This document shows positions 42,671 through 54,304 of a stretch of 64,000 bases of DNA, piece after piece. This DNA comes from Neoarius graeffei. Lineage: Eukaryota > Chordata > Actinopteri > Siluriformes > Ariidae. The translations under genes and the position numbers were made by a program. Every line of letters begins with the position of its first letter. The stretch's first letter is position 1. The stretch lies in the NCBI RefSeq assembly GCF_027579695.1, contig NC_083587.1, forward strand, positions 248,001-312,000, given 5' to 3'. The notes beneath the pieces were generated by a model. The model worked only from the letters and a program-made list of their open reading frames with translations. It was not told where the DNA came from and searched no databases.

Positions 42671-43781
42671 GTGTTGCTTGACCTTCATGCAGCATTTGAT
42701 ACCGCTGATCATTCCATTCATCTGGATAGACTAGAAAATGTTGTGGGAGTTAAGGGAACGGCCCTCTCCTGGCTCAGCTCTAATTTAACTGATCACTGTC
42801 AGTATGTTGATGTAAATGGTGCTTTTTCTAGACATACTGAGGTAAAGCTACAAGGTTCTGTCTTGGGTCCACTGCTTTTTTCTTTATATATGTTACCTCT
42901 GGGTGATATTATTCGTAAACACTGTATTATTTTCCACTGTTGTGCTGATGACACACAGTTGTGTGGTTCTGCAAAACCTGATGAGAGACACCAGCTTAAT
43001 AGAACTGAGTAATGTGTGAAGGACAGACACTGGTTGCTTATTAACTTCCTTCTGCTTAACTCTGACAATACTGAAGCACTTGTACTTGGACCACATGCAG
43101 CTAGAAGTAAGCTTTCTGATTACACAGTAACCCTGGATGGCCTTTCTGTTTCTTCACGTGCAGCAGTAAAAGACCTCGGAGTGATTATTGACCCCAGTCT
43201 TTCATTTGAAAATCACATTGATAACATTACCTGGATAGTTTTCTTTCATCTCAGAAATATTGCTAAGATAAGAAATTTAATCACTCCATGACGCGGAAAA
43301 AAAACTAGTTCATGCTTTTGTTACCTCCAGGTTTTATTATTGTAATGCCTTACTGTCTGGATGTTTCTATAAGTGCATGAACAAGCTCCAGTTAGTTCAA
43401 AATGCAGCAGCAAGAGTCCTTACTAGAACTAGAAAATATGACCACATCACACCTGTCTTATCCACACTGCATTGGCTCCCAATCAAATTTCGTATCGAAT
43501 ATAAAATACTACTATTGACCTTTAAACCACTGAATAGTCTCGCGCCACAGTACCTGAGTGAGCTTCTGCTCCTCTATGACCCACCATGCCTACTTAGATC
43601 AAAGGGTGCAGGCTATCTGTTGGTTCCTCGTATAGTGAAGGTTGCATCAAGGGGCAGAGCGTTTTCTTACAAAGCCCCACAGTTATGGAACAGCCTTCCA
43701 AGTAGTGTTCGGGAATCAGACACAGTCTCAGCATTTAAGTCTCGGCTGAAAACATATCTGTTTAGTCAAGCCTTTTGTTAA
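42671..43781 (+). pseudogene. LINE-C reverse transcriptase region (broken)
   Basis: Blocks in several frames: [20 protein letters not shown] (motif A), QGSVLGPLLFSLYMLPLGDI, CCADDTQLCG (motif C, usually YADD, here CADD), VKDLGVIIDPSLSFENHI, and KLQLVQNAAARVLTRTRKYD to the end FKSRLKTYLFSQAFC. Stops and frameshifts separate the blocks. It is the replication enzyme of a dead L2 copy. Confidence 0.88.
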
Positions 43782-44787
43782 TTGTGTTTATGAGGTAAAG
43801 GTGTAGATCTGGAGGGTCCTCAGACATAGAGTCTTTGGTAAACTGGGATGTATGGATGCTGTCAGTCCCCCACTCGCTTGCTCACTCGAGTCTGTTGACG
43901 ATGTAGTGGCTGGCTGTTTTATGTCCCGGGGCTCCCTCATGCCTGTGTTACCTTCTGGCTCTCCCCTTTTAGTTATGCTGTCATAGTTAGTTTTTGCCGG
44001 AGTCCCTGCTTATACTGTGCAATATGTATACAGGTACTGTTCCTACTTATTCAGGTGATATTGGGCATACCTAACAACCTGCGTTTTCTCTCGCTTCCCC
44101 CCCCCCCCGATCTTTCCATCTGAGTTACATGTCGGTCCTGGGATCAAGATGCCGAACTCTTCTGCTCCTTGGACCTGCCTGATCCATCCTGGTGCCCTGT
44201 GTCTGGTTGGAGTCTCATCGCATCGTTCCTGTGGAGGATGGCCCCATGTGGACAGTTGAAAGTCACACTTGGAGGATGCTCTGGACACTTACAGTAATGC
44301 TTTTATGGCTGAGGACTACAGTTGACTTGCTAACTTTAGGACTACAGTTGCCATGAACAGTTTTGCACTCAAGTTTCCATCAAGGAAGAGTTTATAACAT
44401 CAACGAAACTGACTTCATGTTAAAACTGTTAATGTTATAGTCATGTTCTCTGTTGTTGCCCAAATAAGGATGGGATCCCTTTTGAGTCTGGTTCCTCTTG
44501 TGGTTTCTTCCTCATGTCATCTGAGGGAGTTTTTCCTTGCCACTGTCACCACAGGCTTGCCCATTTGGGATAGATTAGGGATAAAATTAGCTCATGTTTT
44601 AAGTCATTAAATTCTATGAACCTGCTTTGCGACAATGTTTATTGTTAAAAGCGCTATACAAATAAACTTGACTTGACTTGAAAGTCCCTGCATTTGACGG
44701 TGCAAAACTCCCAACACCATTCTGTTAACATATATAGGTGCAAATATCAAGAAATAAAAGCTGAAATTCTGACCTATCACATATAGA

Positions 44788-45200
44788 AGGCAAGCCAAGA
44801 AGCCTTTATTTGTCACATGTAATTCTTAAGCACACAGTGGAATTTCAACTCTGCGTTTAATGCATCTGGAGCAGTGAACAGACACCCACACACACAAGTG
44901 AGCAATGAGCACACACACATAACCAGAGCAGTGGGCAGCTATGCTACAGCACCCAGGGAGCAGTTGTGAGTTAGGTGCCCTTGCTCAAGGACACTTCAGC
45001 CTAACCTCAGGCCATGGCTACCCCATAATAACCTAACCACATGTCTTTGAACTGTGGGGGAAACCAGAGCACCCAGAGGAAACCCGCACAGGGAGAACAT
45101 GCAAACTCCACACTGAATGGCCCCCCTCGGCCAATGGGTTCAAACCCAGAACCTTCTTGCTGCGACATGATAGTGCTAACCACTACACCACCGTACCACC
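44788..45200 (-). mobile_element. SINE with a LINE-type tail
   Basis: On the minus strand the head and core are those of the main SINE, but the 3' half differs: CTGAAGTGTCCTTGAGCAAG, GCTGTAGCATAGCTGCCCAC and the end TTTGTC...AAATAAAGGCTTCTTGGC. This tail resembles LINE 3' UTRs. It represents a second SINE type sharing its front half with the main one. Confidence 0.8.
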
Positions 45201-45396
45201 CACTTTTGACATCAAATGCAAATGTTGTCAGTGTATGGGAAAAAAAAACCCAAACAAACAGAATTGTCCTTGCTGTTCTAGTACTTTTGGGCTTGCAGCT
45301 GGAAATACTGTCAGAGCTGTTGCTCTCAAAAAATGAATCACTACATTCTGAGCAGCTTTCAGAGTGGTGTGGAGGTGAAATGTGGAGAAAACATAT

Positions 45397-47776
45397 TGTA
45401 ACAGTTCTAACGTAGGGTGGAGCACAGAGGACGGCAGGACAGAGATCAGGTTCGTACACAGGGGTTTTTATTGCCACGCTTTTTTTGCTGACTGATCTAA
45501 TGGCCCGACGAGATCCATCCCAATCCTTTCGAACGGGGTCTCGATTAATGGTAGAGGGCGCAAAGGCAGTTTTGGGACAGCCGCTGGATTTACTAACTGG
45601 CATTCGCGGCACGCCGTACACCACCTACGGACATCGCTGCGAATCCCCGGCCAATAGAATCAGGCCATTATTCGGGCTAGTGTCTTATCTTGCCCTAAGT
45701 GTCCAGCCATGGGATTAAAGTGAGCCACCTGGAATACCAATTCACAGCGGCTCTTTGGAATTAAAAGTTGCATGACTCGCTCTTTAGTTTGAGTGTCCTG
45801 CGTCACTCGGTATAACCTATCCTTCAAAATCCCGAAGTAGGGGAAGGATGGGGTGGCGTTCGGCTGGAGCGTTTGACCATCGATTACTCTCACTTGGTCA
45901 AACACATGTCGCAGAGTCTCGTCTCGCGACTGCTCTTATGGGAAATCCGCGAGGGATTCCCCAATAGAAAGAGGAGGAGCCGGCGGCTCCTCACTCTGAC
46001 GTGGAGATGACATGGACGGCTCTGTGACAGCTGCTCCCGCCAGAGCGACACCGAGACCTCCCCCTGTCAAATGGCAGGACCCACTCTCTACTAAGCATCT
46101 CATTAAATCCCAAAATCCCGGCCAATCCATCCCCAAAATTACAGAGTGGGTAAGGCGAGGATTAACCGCCGCCTTCACTATAAATTTTTCCCCTCGGAAA
46201 AAAATGTAGACCGACACCAAAGGGTAGCTGTGAACGTCCCTGTGCACACACAACACCTTCACCCCCTGTGCTCCCCCCAATGCCTCGTTTTGAACCAGGC
46301 TTTGGTGAATTGAGGTCTGGTTACAACCAGAATCCACCGATGCCTGATATGTATCCCCTTGGATACTCACCGGTATGCGATACACTCCGGCCCGATTGAG
46401 GGCGGCCTCTGGCGCGTCGGGGATCCAAACAACTGCACCCACTTCCATCGCTGTGCACTGCTGTTGAAGGTGGCCCGGCTCCCCGCAGCGCCAGCAGACC
46501 GGCCCGGGCTTTCCCTCTGCACCGGTGTTCTGGGGCTCACTCACCTAAGGTGGGGGAGAGACGGACACAGAAGGGAGAAACAGGAGGGCACTGCGGATGC
46601 AATGGGCCGGCTGGGGAGGCGCTGGCCCCCGCCTCTGTGGTGGGGGAATGGGGCGAGGACGGGACACAGGAGGAGGGGGAGAGAGAGAGAGAGAAGAGGA
46701 GAGAAGAGAAGATGCCATCTGCTGTCCTGCCACCAGGACAGCCGCTAAATGGTCCTCCGCCAGCTCGACTGCCCGATCCAGCGACGCCGGGCGGTGGCAC
46801 TGGACTCACTCAGCGGTTCCTGCTGGCAAGCGAGCGATGAACTGTTCCAGCACCACCTGGTCGATGATTCCCTCGGCGTCGCGGTTGTCGGCCATCAACC
46901 ACCGCCAGCAGGCGTCAAGGAGCTGCTGGCCAAATGCGAACGGCCGGCCGACTTCCTCCAAGCGCAACGCGCGGAAGCGCTGGCGCTGCTGTTCTGGGGT
47001 GTGCCCCATGCACTGGAGGATGGCCCGGCGGAGGGCCGCATAGGCCAGCCAGCGGTTGGCGGGGAGCTGTAGCACGGCCAGCTGTGCCTCTCCCGTTAGA
47101 AGGGGGAGGAGACGCGCCGCGCGCTGCTCCATCGGCCACACCGAGGCTTCGGCGACTTCCTCAAAGAGTGTGATTAATGTCTCAGGGTCATCCTGCGGGG
47201 ACACCTTGGTGACGGTGAGGGGAGACGGGCCCGCGGTAGGAGCGCTGGTGGACCCCGCCGACTCGAGGAGGTGCCGGAACGCCTCTCAATCTTCTTGTTG
47301 GGCCAGCACCAGGGCCTCGAAGCATCACTCTTGCTCCTTCCGGGGGGTGACGAGCACCTGGTGCTGGCTTTGCTGGGCCGTGGCGAGGGCGTGGACCAGG
47401 TCCGTGAACGTGGAGGACTCCATAGGGCTGCTCAGCTGGTGCTCCACTTTCCCGGGTTTCAGCACCACTGTAACAGTTCTAACGTAGGGTGGAGCACAGA
47501 GGACGGCAGGACAGAGAACAGGTTCTTACACAGGGGCTTTTATTGCCACGCTTTTTAGCGAACAATAGCTTAATCAAACAGATACACACAACCGGCATCT
47601 GGTTCGGGGATGAGATCCTCTGCTCTCGCTCTCCCTCCTTAAATAGGGCATGGTCACTGGGAAGACACAGACAAACACAGGTTAATTGCCGTCAGGTGTA
47701 GTGATTTTGCCACTTACCTTCCCTGACTCCGCCCTCCTGTCACAGACCGGCACTTGACCACGCCCCAGCTGCCACA
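45397..47776 (-). mobile_element. Ty3/Gypsy LTR retrotransposon fossil
   Basis: A broken minus-strand Ty3/Gypsy element flanked by the 5-base duplication CATAT (45392-45396 and 47777-47781). Terminal repeats: 47469-47776 at right, with its outer part repeated at 45397-45485. Recognisable parts from right to left are gag (about 47204-46545), a zinc knuckle (CWRCGEPGHLQQQC) and an aspartic protease region (to about 45936), and an integrase zinc-binding region (about 45905-45660). Most of pol is not seen. It is clearly not whole and carries several breaks. About 3 differences in the 88 shared terminal bases suggest a fairly young insertion. Confidence 0.88.
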
Positions 47777-48020
47777 CATATCAAATGTTGAAACTGAGAA
47801 ATTTTATTGTTGTTTGAAAAAGCTATGTTAATTTTGAATTTGATGCCAGGAACACATTTCAAAAAGTTGGAACAGGGGCATGTTTACCACTGTGCTGCAT
47901 CACTTCTTGTTTTAACAAAACTCTGTAAATGTTTGGGAACTGAGGAGAACAAATGCTGTAGTTTTGAAAGAGAAATGTTGTCCCATTCTTGCCTGATTAT
48001 AGGATTTCAGTTGCTCAAGC

Positions 48021-48383
48021 AGGGCAGCACGGTGGTGTAGTGGTTAGTGCTGTCACCTCACAGCAAGAAGGTCTGGGTTTAAGCCCCATGACCGGCGAGG
48101 GCCTTTATGTGTGGAGTTTGCATGTTCTCCATGTGTCTGCGTGGGTTTCCTCTGGGTGCTCCGGTTTCCCCCACAGTCCAAAGACATGTAGGTTAGGTTA
48201 ACTGGTGACTCTAAATTGACTGTAGATGTGAATGGTTGTCTGTGTCTTTGTGTCAGCCCTGTGATGACCTGGCGACTTGTCCAGGGTGTACCCTGCCTTT
48301 CGCCTGTAGTCAGCTGGGATAGGCTCCAGCTTGCCTGCGACCCTGTAGAACAGGATAAAGTGGCTGGAGATATAATGAGATGA
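48021..48383 (+). mobile_element. Complete tRNA-derived SINE
   Basis: A full-length main-type SINE (GGGCAGCACGGTGGTGTAGT start, GATATAATGAGATGA end). The target duplication GTTGCTCAAGC flanks it (48010-48020 and 48384-48394). The best preserved copy in the window. Confidence 0.95.
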
Positions 48384-48578
48384 GTTGCTCAAGCGTTTGG
48401 AGTCTCATTTATCATATGTTGCATTTCATAATGCACCAACTGTTTCCAATGGTAACATTTTCCAAGTGACCTGATGGACAAAATTCTGGTAACATTTTCA
48501 AAGTGAGCTGATGGACAAAATTCTTCATGTTCTAAAAGAAAATAAATATCATATGGTTCAATATAGCTCATCTTAGAG

Positions 48579-48620
48579 CCTGCACAGCTCAGTAGATAGG
48601 ACCAAGGTTCAACATTCTTT
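48579..48620 (+). pseudogene. tRNA-Lys-like remnant
   Basis: GCCTGCACAGCTCAGTAGAT followed shortly by GACCAAGGTTCAAC looks like the acceptor and D arm of tRNA-Lys fused to a T arm, with the anticodon arm missing. Confidence 0.5.
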
Positions 48621-48734
48621 GAGTTACATTTAGCATTTTCTGAACCTAAAGCGTCCTTCAAAAAGGCCACCGAAACCTGTTTTCTGAAAGCTATCTCTGA
48701 CAAAGCTCAGCTCACAGTCTGACCATGGGCTGTG

Positions 48735-49234
48735 ACCAGCAACCAAAATCAAATCAGGTTGCAAGATCTTGAAAGCATTTAGCTGCAAATTTGCGCTTAA
48801 TAAGTAAAACTGCCTTGGGATGAGCAGAGAAAATGCAATCATGACAAAATATTTAACGATTTCATGAGCAGATGACCATTTGCAGATGGATCTTTGACTT
48901 TCTGACAGGCAGACCCCAGGTGGTGATAATCGGTAGCCACACATCCTCCTCGCTTATCCTGAACACAGGTGCGCCACTGGGCTGTGTGCTCAGTCCCCTC
49001 ATGTACTCCTTGTTTGCCCACGACTGCACTGCAAAATACAGTGCCAACATTGTCATCAAGATTGCTGACGACACAACCATCTTGGGCCTCCTTACGGACA
49101 ACGATGAGACGACATGCAGAGAGGAAGTGAAGGCGTTAGCCAGCAGGTGCCAGAACAACAACCTCTCTCTCAACATCAGGAAAACTAAGGAGCTGATAGT
49201 GGACTACAGGAGACAGCAAGGGAGGACACACTAG
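48735..49234 (+). repeat. Inverted copy pair, left member
   Basis: The reverse complement matches 60556-61027 and, across an L2 insertion there, 62957-63030. The block spans CTGTGACCAGCAACC to the LINE-E reverse transcriptase fragment. The L2 insertion is absent here, giving an empty-site comparison. Confidence 0.85.
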
Positions 49235-49400
49235 GCCATCTACATCAACGAGGATGAGGTCGAAAGGGTCAGCATCTTCAAGTTCCACACTGTGGTCAGG
49301 AAAGCTCGCCAGCGGCTGTGCTTCCTGAGGAGGCTGAAGAAGTTTAGCATGAAAGTAAACATCATTTCAAACTACTACAGGTCCACAATCGACATATCAC
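48862..49400 (+). pseudogene. LINE-E reverse transcriptase fragment
   Basis: This encodes [33 protein letters not shown] (motif C with ADD), [20 protein letters not shown], a stop, then RKARQRLCFLRRLKKFSM. It is the palm-to-thumb part of a CR1/Rex1-like LINE, related to but distinct from LINE-A. A possible 3' UTR continues toward 49880. Confidence 0.85.
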
Positions 49401-49535
49401 AAGTCTCTGTTTATATCACAAGACTCCATTTACATATCACCAACATATCTCAAGACTCTGTTTACATATCACCAAAGCATTTACATATTTACTGTTTCCA
49501 CATTTACCCACACATATCAAAACTCTGTTTACATG
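49386..49535 (+). repeat. AT-rich minisatellite-like repeat
   Basis: About five degenerate copies of a unit like ACATATCACAAGACTCTGTT with TTACATATCACC, lying in the sequence that follows the LINE-E fragment. Confidence 0.7.
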
Positions 49536-49997
49536 GTCAGTACTTCATTGGTCTTCAAACAAAGTGCAATTACTGGTAGCCACACGTGTCAATTTTTCCG
49601 ATGTGCAATACAGGTGCTTGTGCTACACCCCCTCCCCACACTACCACCCTGAGACAATGCATGCATACATCTCAGTTATTTCTATTTTCACTTGAATTTA
49701 ACTTCCGTTGTTTTTTTTTATCTTTAGGACTTTGAATCTTTTTTTTAACTGATATTCTGTTAAACTCCTGTTGGGCCCCAGTGCTGAGAGGCTTGTTTCT
49801 GGTTCTTATCTGGTCCACTGCATTTCATTGCAAGTTGGCCATGTGTTAACATAAAATGAGCAATGAAAATGAACTGAACTAAAAAGCTGACTGTTCTCAC
49901 AACACCAGGCCAAAAGTGGGCCGGGATGGCCCAATCCATGTCTAGCCACTGAGTTTGTGGCAACGCGATCAGGCACTCCCCCCTTGGGAGGCGGAAT

Positions 49998-50069
49998 GGT
50001 ATGATAGTATAGTGGTTAGCACTCTGCATTATGACTTCAGCAACCCTGGTTTGATGCTGGGTCATGGCA
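49998..50069 (+). pseudogene. tRNA-His pseudogene
   Basis: A 72-nt tRNA-His-like sequence (GTATAGTGGTTAGCACTCTG, GGTTTGATGCTGGGTCATGG). The anticodon position reads ATG, the acceptor stem is poorly paired and the B box is altered. A third member of the His family in this window. Confidence 0.75.
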
Positions 50070-50703
50070 TTGTGCTTTCCATCTCACTATTGAACAGTGA
50101 CTAAATGGAAATTCGTATGTAGTTTGGATCTCACTTATCATGGCTCTGCTTGGTGCAATGGATAACAGGGCTGACTACAAATTAGAAGATTCTCTGTCAG
50201 ATGCTTGGCTGACCACCAAATGCTTCAACCAGCAGCTGGTTTTCTGGTAAGGGAACACAGATAACTCAGAGTCTGGAGAGCTGTAATCAGAGAAGCGATT
50301 GGATTCTGTTCTGGCGTCTCCGTAACCTTGGTCGGAATCTGGGTTATATCATAGATTTTTCAGTTTCACTGAGTCACTCTTCATCTCTGAGTTTGTCCAT
50401 GAATTGCAAGTGTTAGCATGGCTTGTGAGGGATAGCAAAATGAGAAAGGATCACCACTGCTTGAAACCTTACATCGGCTTGAGGCACGATGGTTGGTGCG
50501 TGTGACCTCGGATCAGACGCTTCTCGCATTGCTGTTTGCTTCTCTCTTACCCCATACAGCACTTTGTACAAGACTTGTTGTTCACACTGACAAAGGTGGA
50601 AGCTTCTGCTCAGAGTCTGACCATGGGCTGTGACCAGCAACCCTTTGAGAGAGGGAAAACTTTCTTACAGATAACATCTCCACTCAGTTCTGCATCACTC
50701 TTA
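50070..50703. other. Flank of tRNA-His pseudogene, tRNA-Arg-like remnant
   Basis: At about 50142-50200 GGCTCTGCTTGGTGCAATGG resembles the 5' part of tRNA-Arg(TCT), with no T arm. At 50604-50643 the phrase AGTCTGACCATGGGCTGTGA recurs, as at 48716 and inverted at 63010. Nothing else recognised. Confidence 0.45.
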
Positions 50704-51885
50704 CAGTGGTGCTTGGAACTTTGTGAACCCTTTAGGATTTTTTATATTTCTGCATAAATATGACCTAAAACATCATCAGATTTTCACAAAAGTTCTAAAA
50801 GTAGATAAAGAGAACCCAGTTAAACAAATTAGACAAAAGTATTATACTTGGTTATTTATTTATTGAGGAAAATGATCCAATATTAGATATCTGTCAGTGG
50901 CAAAAGTATGTCAACCTTTGCTTTCAGTATCTGGTGTGACCCCCTTGTGCAGCAATAACTGCAACTAAACATTTCCGGTAACTGTTGATCGGTCCTGCAC
51001 ACCGGCTTGGAGGAATTTTAGCCCATTCCTCCATACAGAACAGCTTCAACTCTGGGAAGCTGGTGGGTTTCCTCACATGAACTGCTCGCTTCAGGTCCTT
51101 CCACAATATTTCCATTGGATTAAGGTCAGGACTTTGACTTGGCCATTCCAAAACATTAACTTTATTCTTTAACCATTCTGTGGTAGAACGATTTGTGTGC
51201 TTAGGGTCTTGCTGCCTGACCCACCTTCTCTTGAGATTCAGTTCATGGACAGATGTCCTGACATTTTCCTTTAGAAATCGCTGGCATAATTCAGAATTCA
51301 TTGTTCCTTCAATGATGGCAAGCCGTGCTGGCCCAGAAGCAGCAAAACAGGCCCAAACCATGATACTACCGCCACCATGTTTCACAGATGGGATTATTTT
51401 ATTAGGCTGGAATGCAGTGTTTTCCTTTCTCCAAACATAATGCTTCTCATTTAAACCAAAAAGTTCTATTTTGGTCTCATCCATCTACAGAATATTTTTC
51501 CAGTAGCCTTCTGGCTTGTCCATGTGATCTTTAGCAAACTGCAGATGAGCAGCAATGTTCTTTTTGGAGATCAGTGGCTTTCTCCTTGCAACCCTGCTAT
51601 GCACACCATTGTTGTTCAGTGTTCTCCTGATGGTGGACTCATGAACATTAGCCAATGTGAGAGAGGCCTTCAGTTGCTTAGGAGTTACCCTGGGGTCCTT
51701 TGTGACCTCGCCGACTATTACACACCTTGCTCTTGGAATGATCTTTGTTGTTTGACCACTCCTGGGGAGAGTAACAATGGTCTTGAATTTCCTCCATTTG
51801 TACACAGTCTGTCTGACTGTGGATTGATGGCGTCCAAACTATTTAGAGATGGTTTTGTAATCTTTTCCAGCCTGACTAAATAAAA
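50704..51885 (-). mobile_element. Tc1-like DNA transposon, truncated
   Basis: The left end CAGTGGTGCTTGGAACTTTG preceded by TA is a fish Tc1 terminal repeat. The transposase reads on the minus strand. The other terminal repeat and the first part of the gene are missing beyond about 51885. Confidence 0.88.
50924..51880 (-). pseudogene. Tc1-like transposase with in-frame stops
   Basis: This is the C-terminal three quarters of a Tc1 transposase with a DDE core. KDYKTISK, a TAG, FGRHQSTVRQTVYKWRKF (helix-turn-helix), SRVARRKPLISKKN, then a TAG where the usual ILWTDETK motif has Trp (L-stop-MDETKIELFG), HGGGSIMVWACFAASG, QQDPKHTNRST (the second Asp region normally QQDNDPKHT, here shortened), and [20 protein letters not shown]. 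All in one frame apart from the stops. Inactive. Confidence 0.9.
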
Positions 51886-51974
51886 TAAAAAATAACAGCT
51901 ACTTTTCTGGAAAATGCCTGAGTTCTCACCAATGGCCTAAGCACTTCAAAGGTGACCTTTACATGTCAAGGCTG

Positions 51975-52046
51975 TCCCATATGGTCTAGTGGTCAGGATC
52001 CCTGGTTTTCACCCAGGTGGCCTGGGTTCGACTCCCGGTATGGGAA
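51975..52046 (+). tRNA. tRNA-Glu (TTC)
   Basis: A 72-nt tRNA with acceptor TCCCATA/TATGGGA, discriminator A, anticodon TTC (CTGGTTTTCACCCAGG arm) and B box GGGTTCGACTCCC. All stems pair. It is one of the cleanest tRNA genes here and is probably functional. Confidence 0.94.
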
Positions 52047-52489
52047 TGTTTCTTTGTTGTGTCACTTGAGTTGCAAGTCACATGACCTTGAGTGAAATCT
52101 TCATTCTATAGGCTCTTGCTTTCATGAGTCCTTTTGGTGTCATGATGGGACAAGAAGTCTCAGGACAGTGCAGAAGATTCCAGGATTCACACTTGGCTTA
52201 CTCAGCTTAGCTCTCTCTTACCCCATCTAAGATCCTGGGCCCGGCTTTTTGTTAACTCTAAGAAAGGCTGTAATCTGAATCTGACCACAGCAGGCGGTGT
52301 TCAGCGTTACAGCTATTTTTTTAACACTGTGGGCTCAAACCTGTACAGAGGGAAAGGATACGGGTCTGGGTTTTCACTACACCAGGCCAAATGGGTGCCA
52401 GTGCATCCAGCTGTTCTTCCAACATCTGATGTAGGGGTGGCTACCATGCCCATAACCATAGTAACCCTTTCACAGTACAGTTTGCGATT
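52047..52489. other. Non-genic stretch
   Basis: No gene, tRNA or transposon end recognised between tRNA-Glu and LINE-D. Confidence 0.5.
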
Positions 52490-52923
52490 CCATCCAGATT
52501 GAGGACCTGACCAAAGATAATCATGTCAAGGCTGCATCACCCACATCTCGACCCCATGCAAGTATCACAGAGACTATCAGGGAGACAGTCACCACAGAGA
52601 CAGTCATGGAAACACTTACAAAGACCTCACCAAAGTCTCGCTCTTCTGATTTTATTGTACCATCTCCGTCTCCCCCCTGCATGGATTTCCCTAATAGTAT
52701 GCAGAGACTGCTGCCAATGGCTACACTCTCTTTTTCCAGCCCAAATCTGTCGCGACAAGCAGTGTACCCAGCTCATCAAAAATCAACCAACAGACTGAAC
52801 TGTGTTCACCCAGGACTTTCAGCTGGCTACCAATCTTTTTCACCATCTAAAAGATACATGACATCTCCAATCTTTACACCCTCAAACCAAATGGAACATA
52901 CAGAGAGTCTTGTATGATGTGCT

Positions 52924-53823
52924 GTGGGTACCTGCATTGGGTGTAGTTTTGAAAACAAGCTGGGACCCAGTATGCCTATGCCATTCTCTATTCCTGTGTT
53001 GATAAGAAATAGAAAACATAGAGCATATTTAACCCAGCGGGTAAACCAGTCTAGTCTCCTTCCTGTTTCAAAACAACATCAGAGTGCCCAAGCAGATATT
53101 ACTTCTAGACTTTCTGTAAAGCTAGCTCTTCAGAACGTTAGATCACTTTCAAACAAGTCATTTTTAATTAGTGATCTTATCTGCAAATACAATCTTGATT
53201 TTTTGCTTCTAACTGAAACTTGGCTGGATCAAGCAAATAGTCCTACCACCCTTATTGAAGCAGCTCCCCCAAATTTTAATTTTATGAATGTTACCCAACA
53301 GGGAAAAGGTGGAGGGATCGCAAATATATTCAAAGTTTCTTTTCAATGTAAACAATCCTCACTTGGTGATTTTACATCCTTTGAACACTTATGTGCACTT
53401 GTTACATGCTCTCCTAACATATTGTTATTAACTATTTACAGGCCTCCGAGACATTCAGCCAAAGTTTTTCTGGAAGAGTTTGGTGAACTGTTGTCAGTCA
53501 TTTGCTTAGAGTTTGACTGTCTTATTATATCTGGGGATTTTAACTTGCATGTACATAATCCTGCAAACACTTATGCCAGAGAACTACTTGGACTTATTGA
53601 CAACTTCAACCTAGTACAACATGTACAGGGGCCGACCCACTCTCGTGGTCATACCCTTGACCTCGTCATCACAAAGGGTCTTAATGTTTCTACTACTGTT
53701 GTTGACCTGGCCTTATCTGATCATTTTTGTGTTTTCGCTGATGTTTCTATGTCTCCTCACATTCAGAACAACTCAACAACTATGGGTAGGAGAGTCATAA
53801 ACGACAACACGTGTTCTCTTTGA
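52924..53823 (+). CDS. LINE-D endonuclease domain
   Basis: A 299-residue open frame with an APE-type endonuclease: LALQNVRSLSNKSFLISDLI, LLLTETWLDQ, GKGGGIANIF, LLTIYRPPRHSAK, LIISGDFNLHVHNPAN, GPTHSRGHTLDLVITKGLN and LALSDHFCVFADV. All the usual catalytic blocks (N, E, DFN, SDH) are visible, so this part is intact. The frame ends soon after, where ORF2 normally continues, so there is a frameshift or stop before the linker. The start given is the first Met. Confidence 0.88.
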   Translation: MGTCIGCSFENKLGPSMPMPFSIPVLIRNRKHRAYLTQRVNQSSLLPVSKQHQSAQADITSRLSVKLALQNVRSLSNKSFLISDLICKYNLDFLLLTETWLDQANSPTTLIEAAPPNFNFMNVTQQGKGGGIANIFKVSFQCKQSSLGDFTSFEHLCALVTCSPNILLLTIYRPPRHSAKVFLEEFGELLSVICLEFDCLIISGDFNLHVHNPANTYARELLGLIDNFNLVQHVQGPTHSRGHTLDLVITKGLNVSTTVVDLALSDHFCVFADVSMSPHIQNNSTTMGRRVINDNTCSL

Positions 53824-54304
53824 GCAAGCTCTCTCTCGGATCTCAACCAAAATGTCAGAGTCTGTAGATGATTTACTGGAAATTTTTAATTTAAATATGA
53901 CCCAAATTATGGATGATATTGCTCCATTCAAAATCAAAAGAGTCAATGACAAGCAGAAAGCACCATGGAAGCAATACCCAGCTGTAAAATTGCTAAAGAG
54001 AGAAGGTAGAAAGGCTGAAAGAAAATGGCGCAAATCTAAACTTCACATCCATTATCAAATCCATAAAGAGATGCTTTGTAAATATAATTATGAAATTCGT
54101 AAAAAAAGACAGTCTTTCTTCTCCAACATCATCAACAGGAATATGAACAATGCCCGTGTGCTATTTTCAACAGTAGAGAAGCTAACTAATACCCCCACCA
54201 CAATTAGCACCTGAACTTCTCTCAGTTAATGCAATGAGTTTGCATCCTTCTTCAAAGGTAAAATTGATAAAATACGGCAGAATATTGCTCATAATATATC
54301 TCAG

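Larger units (their letters stand above)
40010..44690 (+). mobile_element. LINE-C, L2-type retrotransposon split by hAT
   Basis: The order is an endonuclease piece (40020-40464), a linker (40656-40982), hAT insertion (41082-42308), RT (42340-43310), C-terminal region (43377-43781), then a 3' UTR ending GCGCTATACAAATAAACTTG. The 3' end and the motif VQNAAARVLTRTRKYDHITP are characteristic of fish L2. The 5' part is truncated. Frames are broken repeatedly. Pieces of this UTR and tail recur at 7796-7890, 8165-8425 and 63115-63212. Confidence 0.92.
45201..48480 (-). mobile_element. Tc1/mariner-like fragment, host of later insertions
   Basis: Minus-strand sequence outside the Gypsy element and the SINE reads QEWDNISLSKLQHLFSSVPK, resembling the end of a Tc1/mariner-type transposase. 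The Gypsy fossil (45397-47776) and a SINE (48021-48383) both landed in this relic. Its own ends are not defined, so the limits given here are approximate. Confidence 0.45.

Noticed and set aside
46537-47558. Several long plus-strand frames rich in Arg, Gly and Pro.
   Set aside because: They are antisense to gag of the GC-rich Gypsy fossil.
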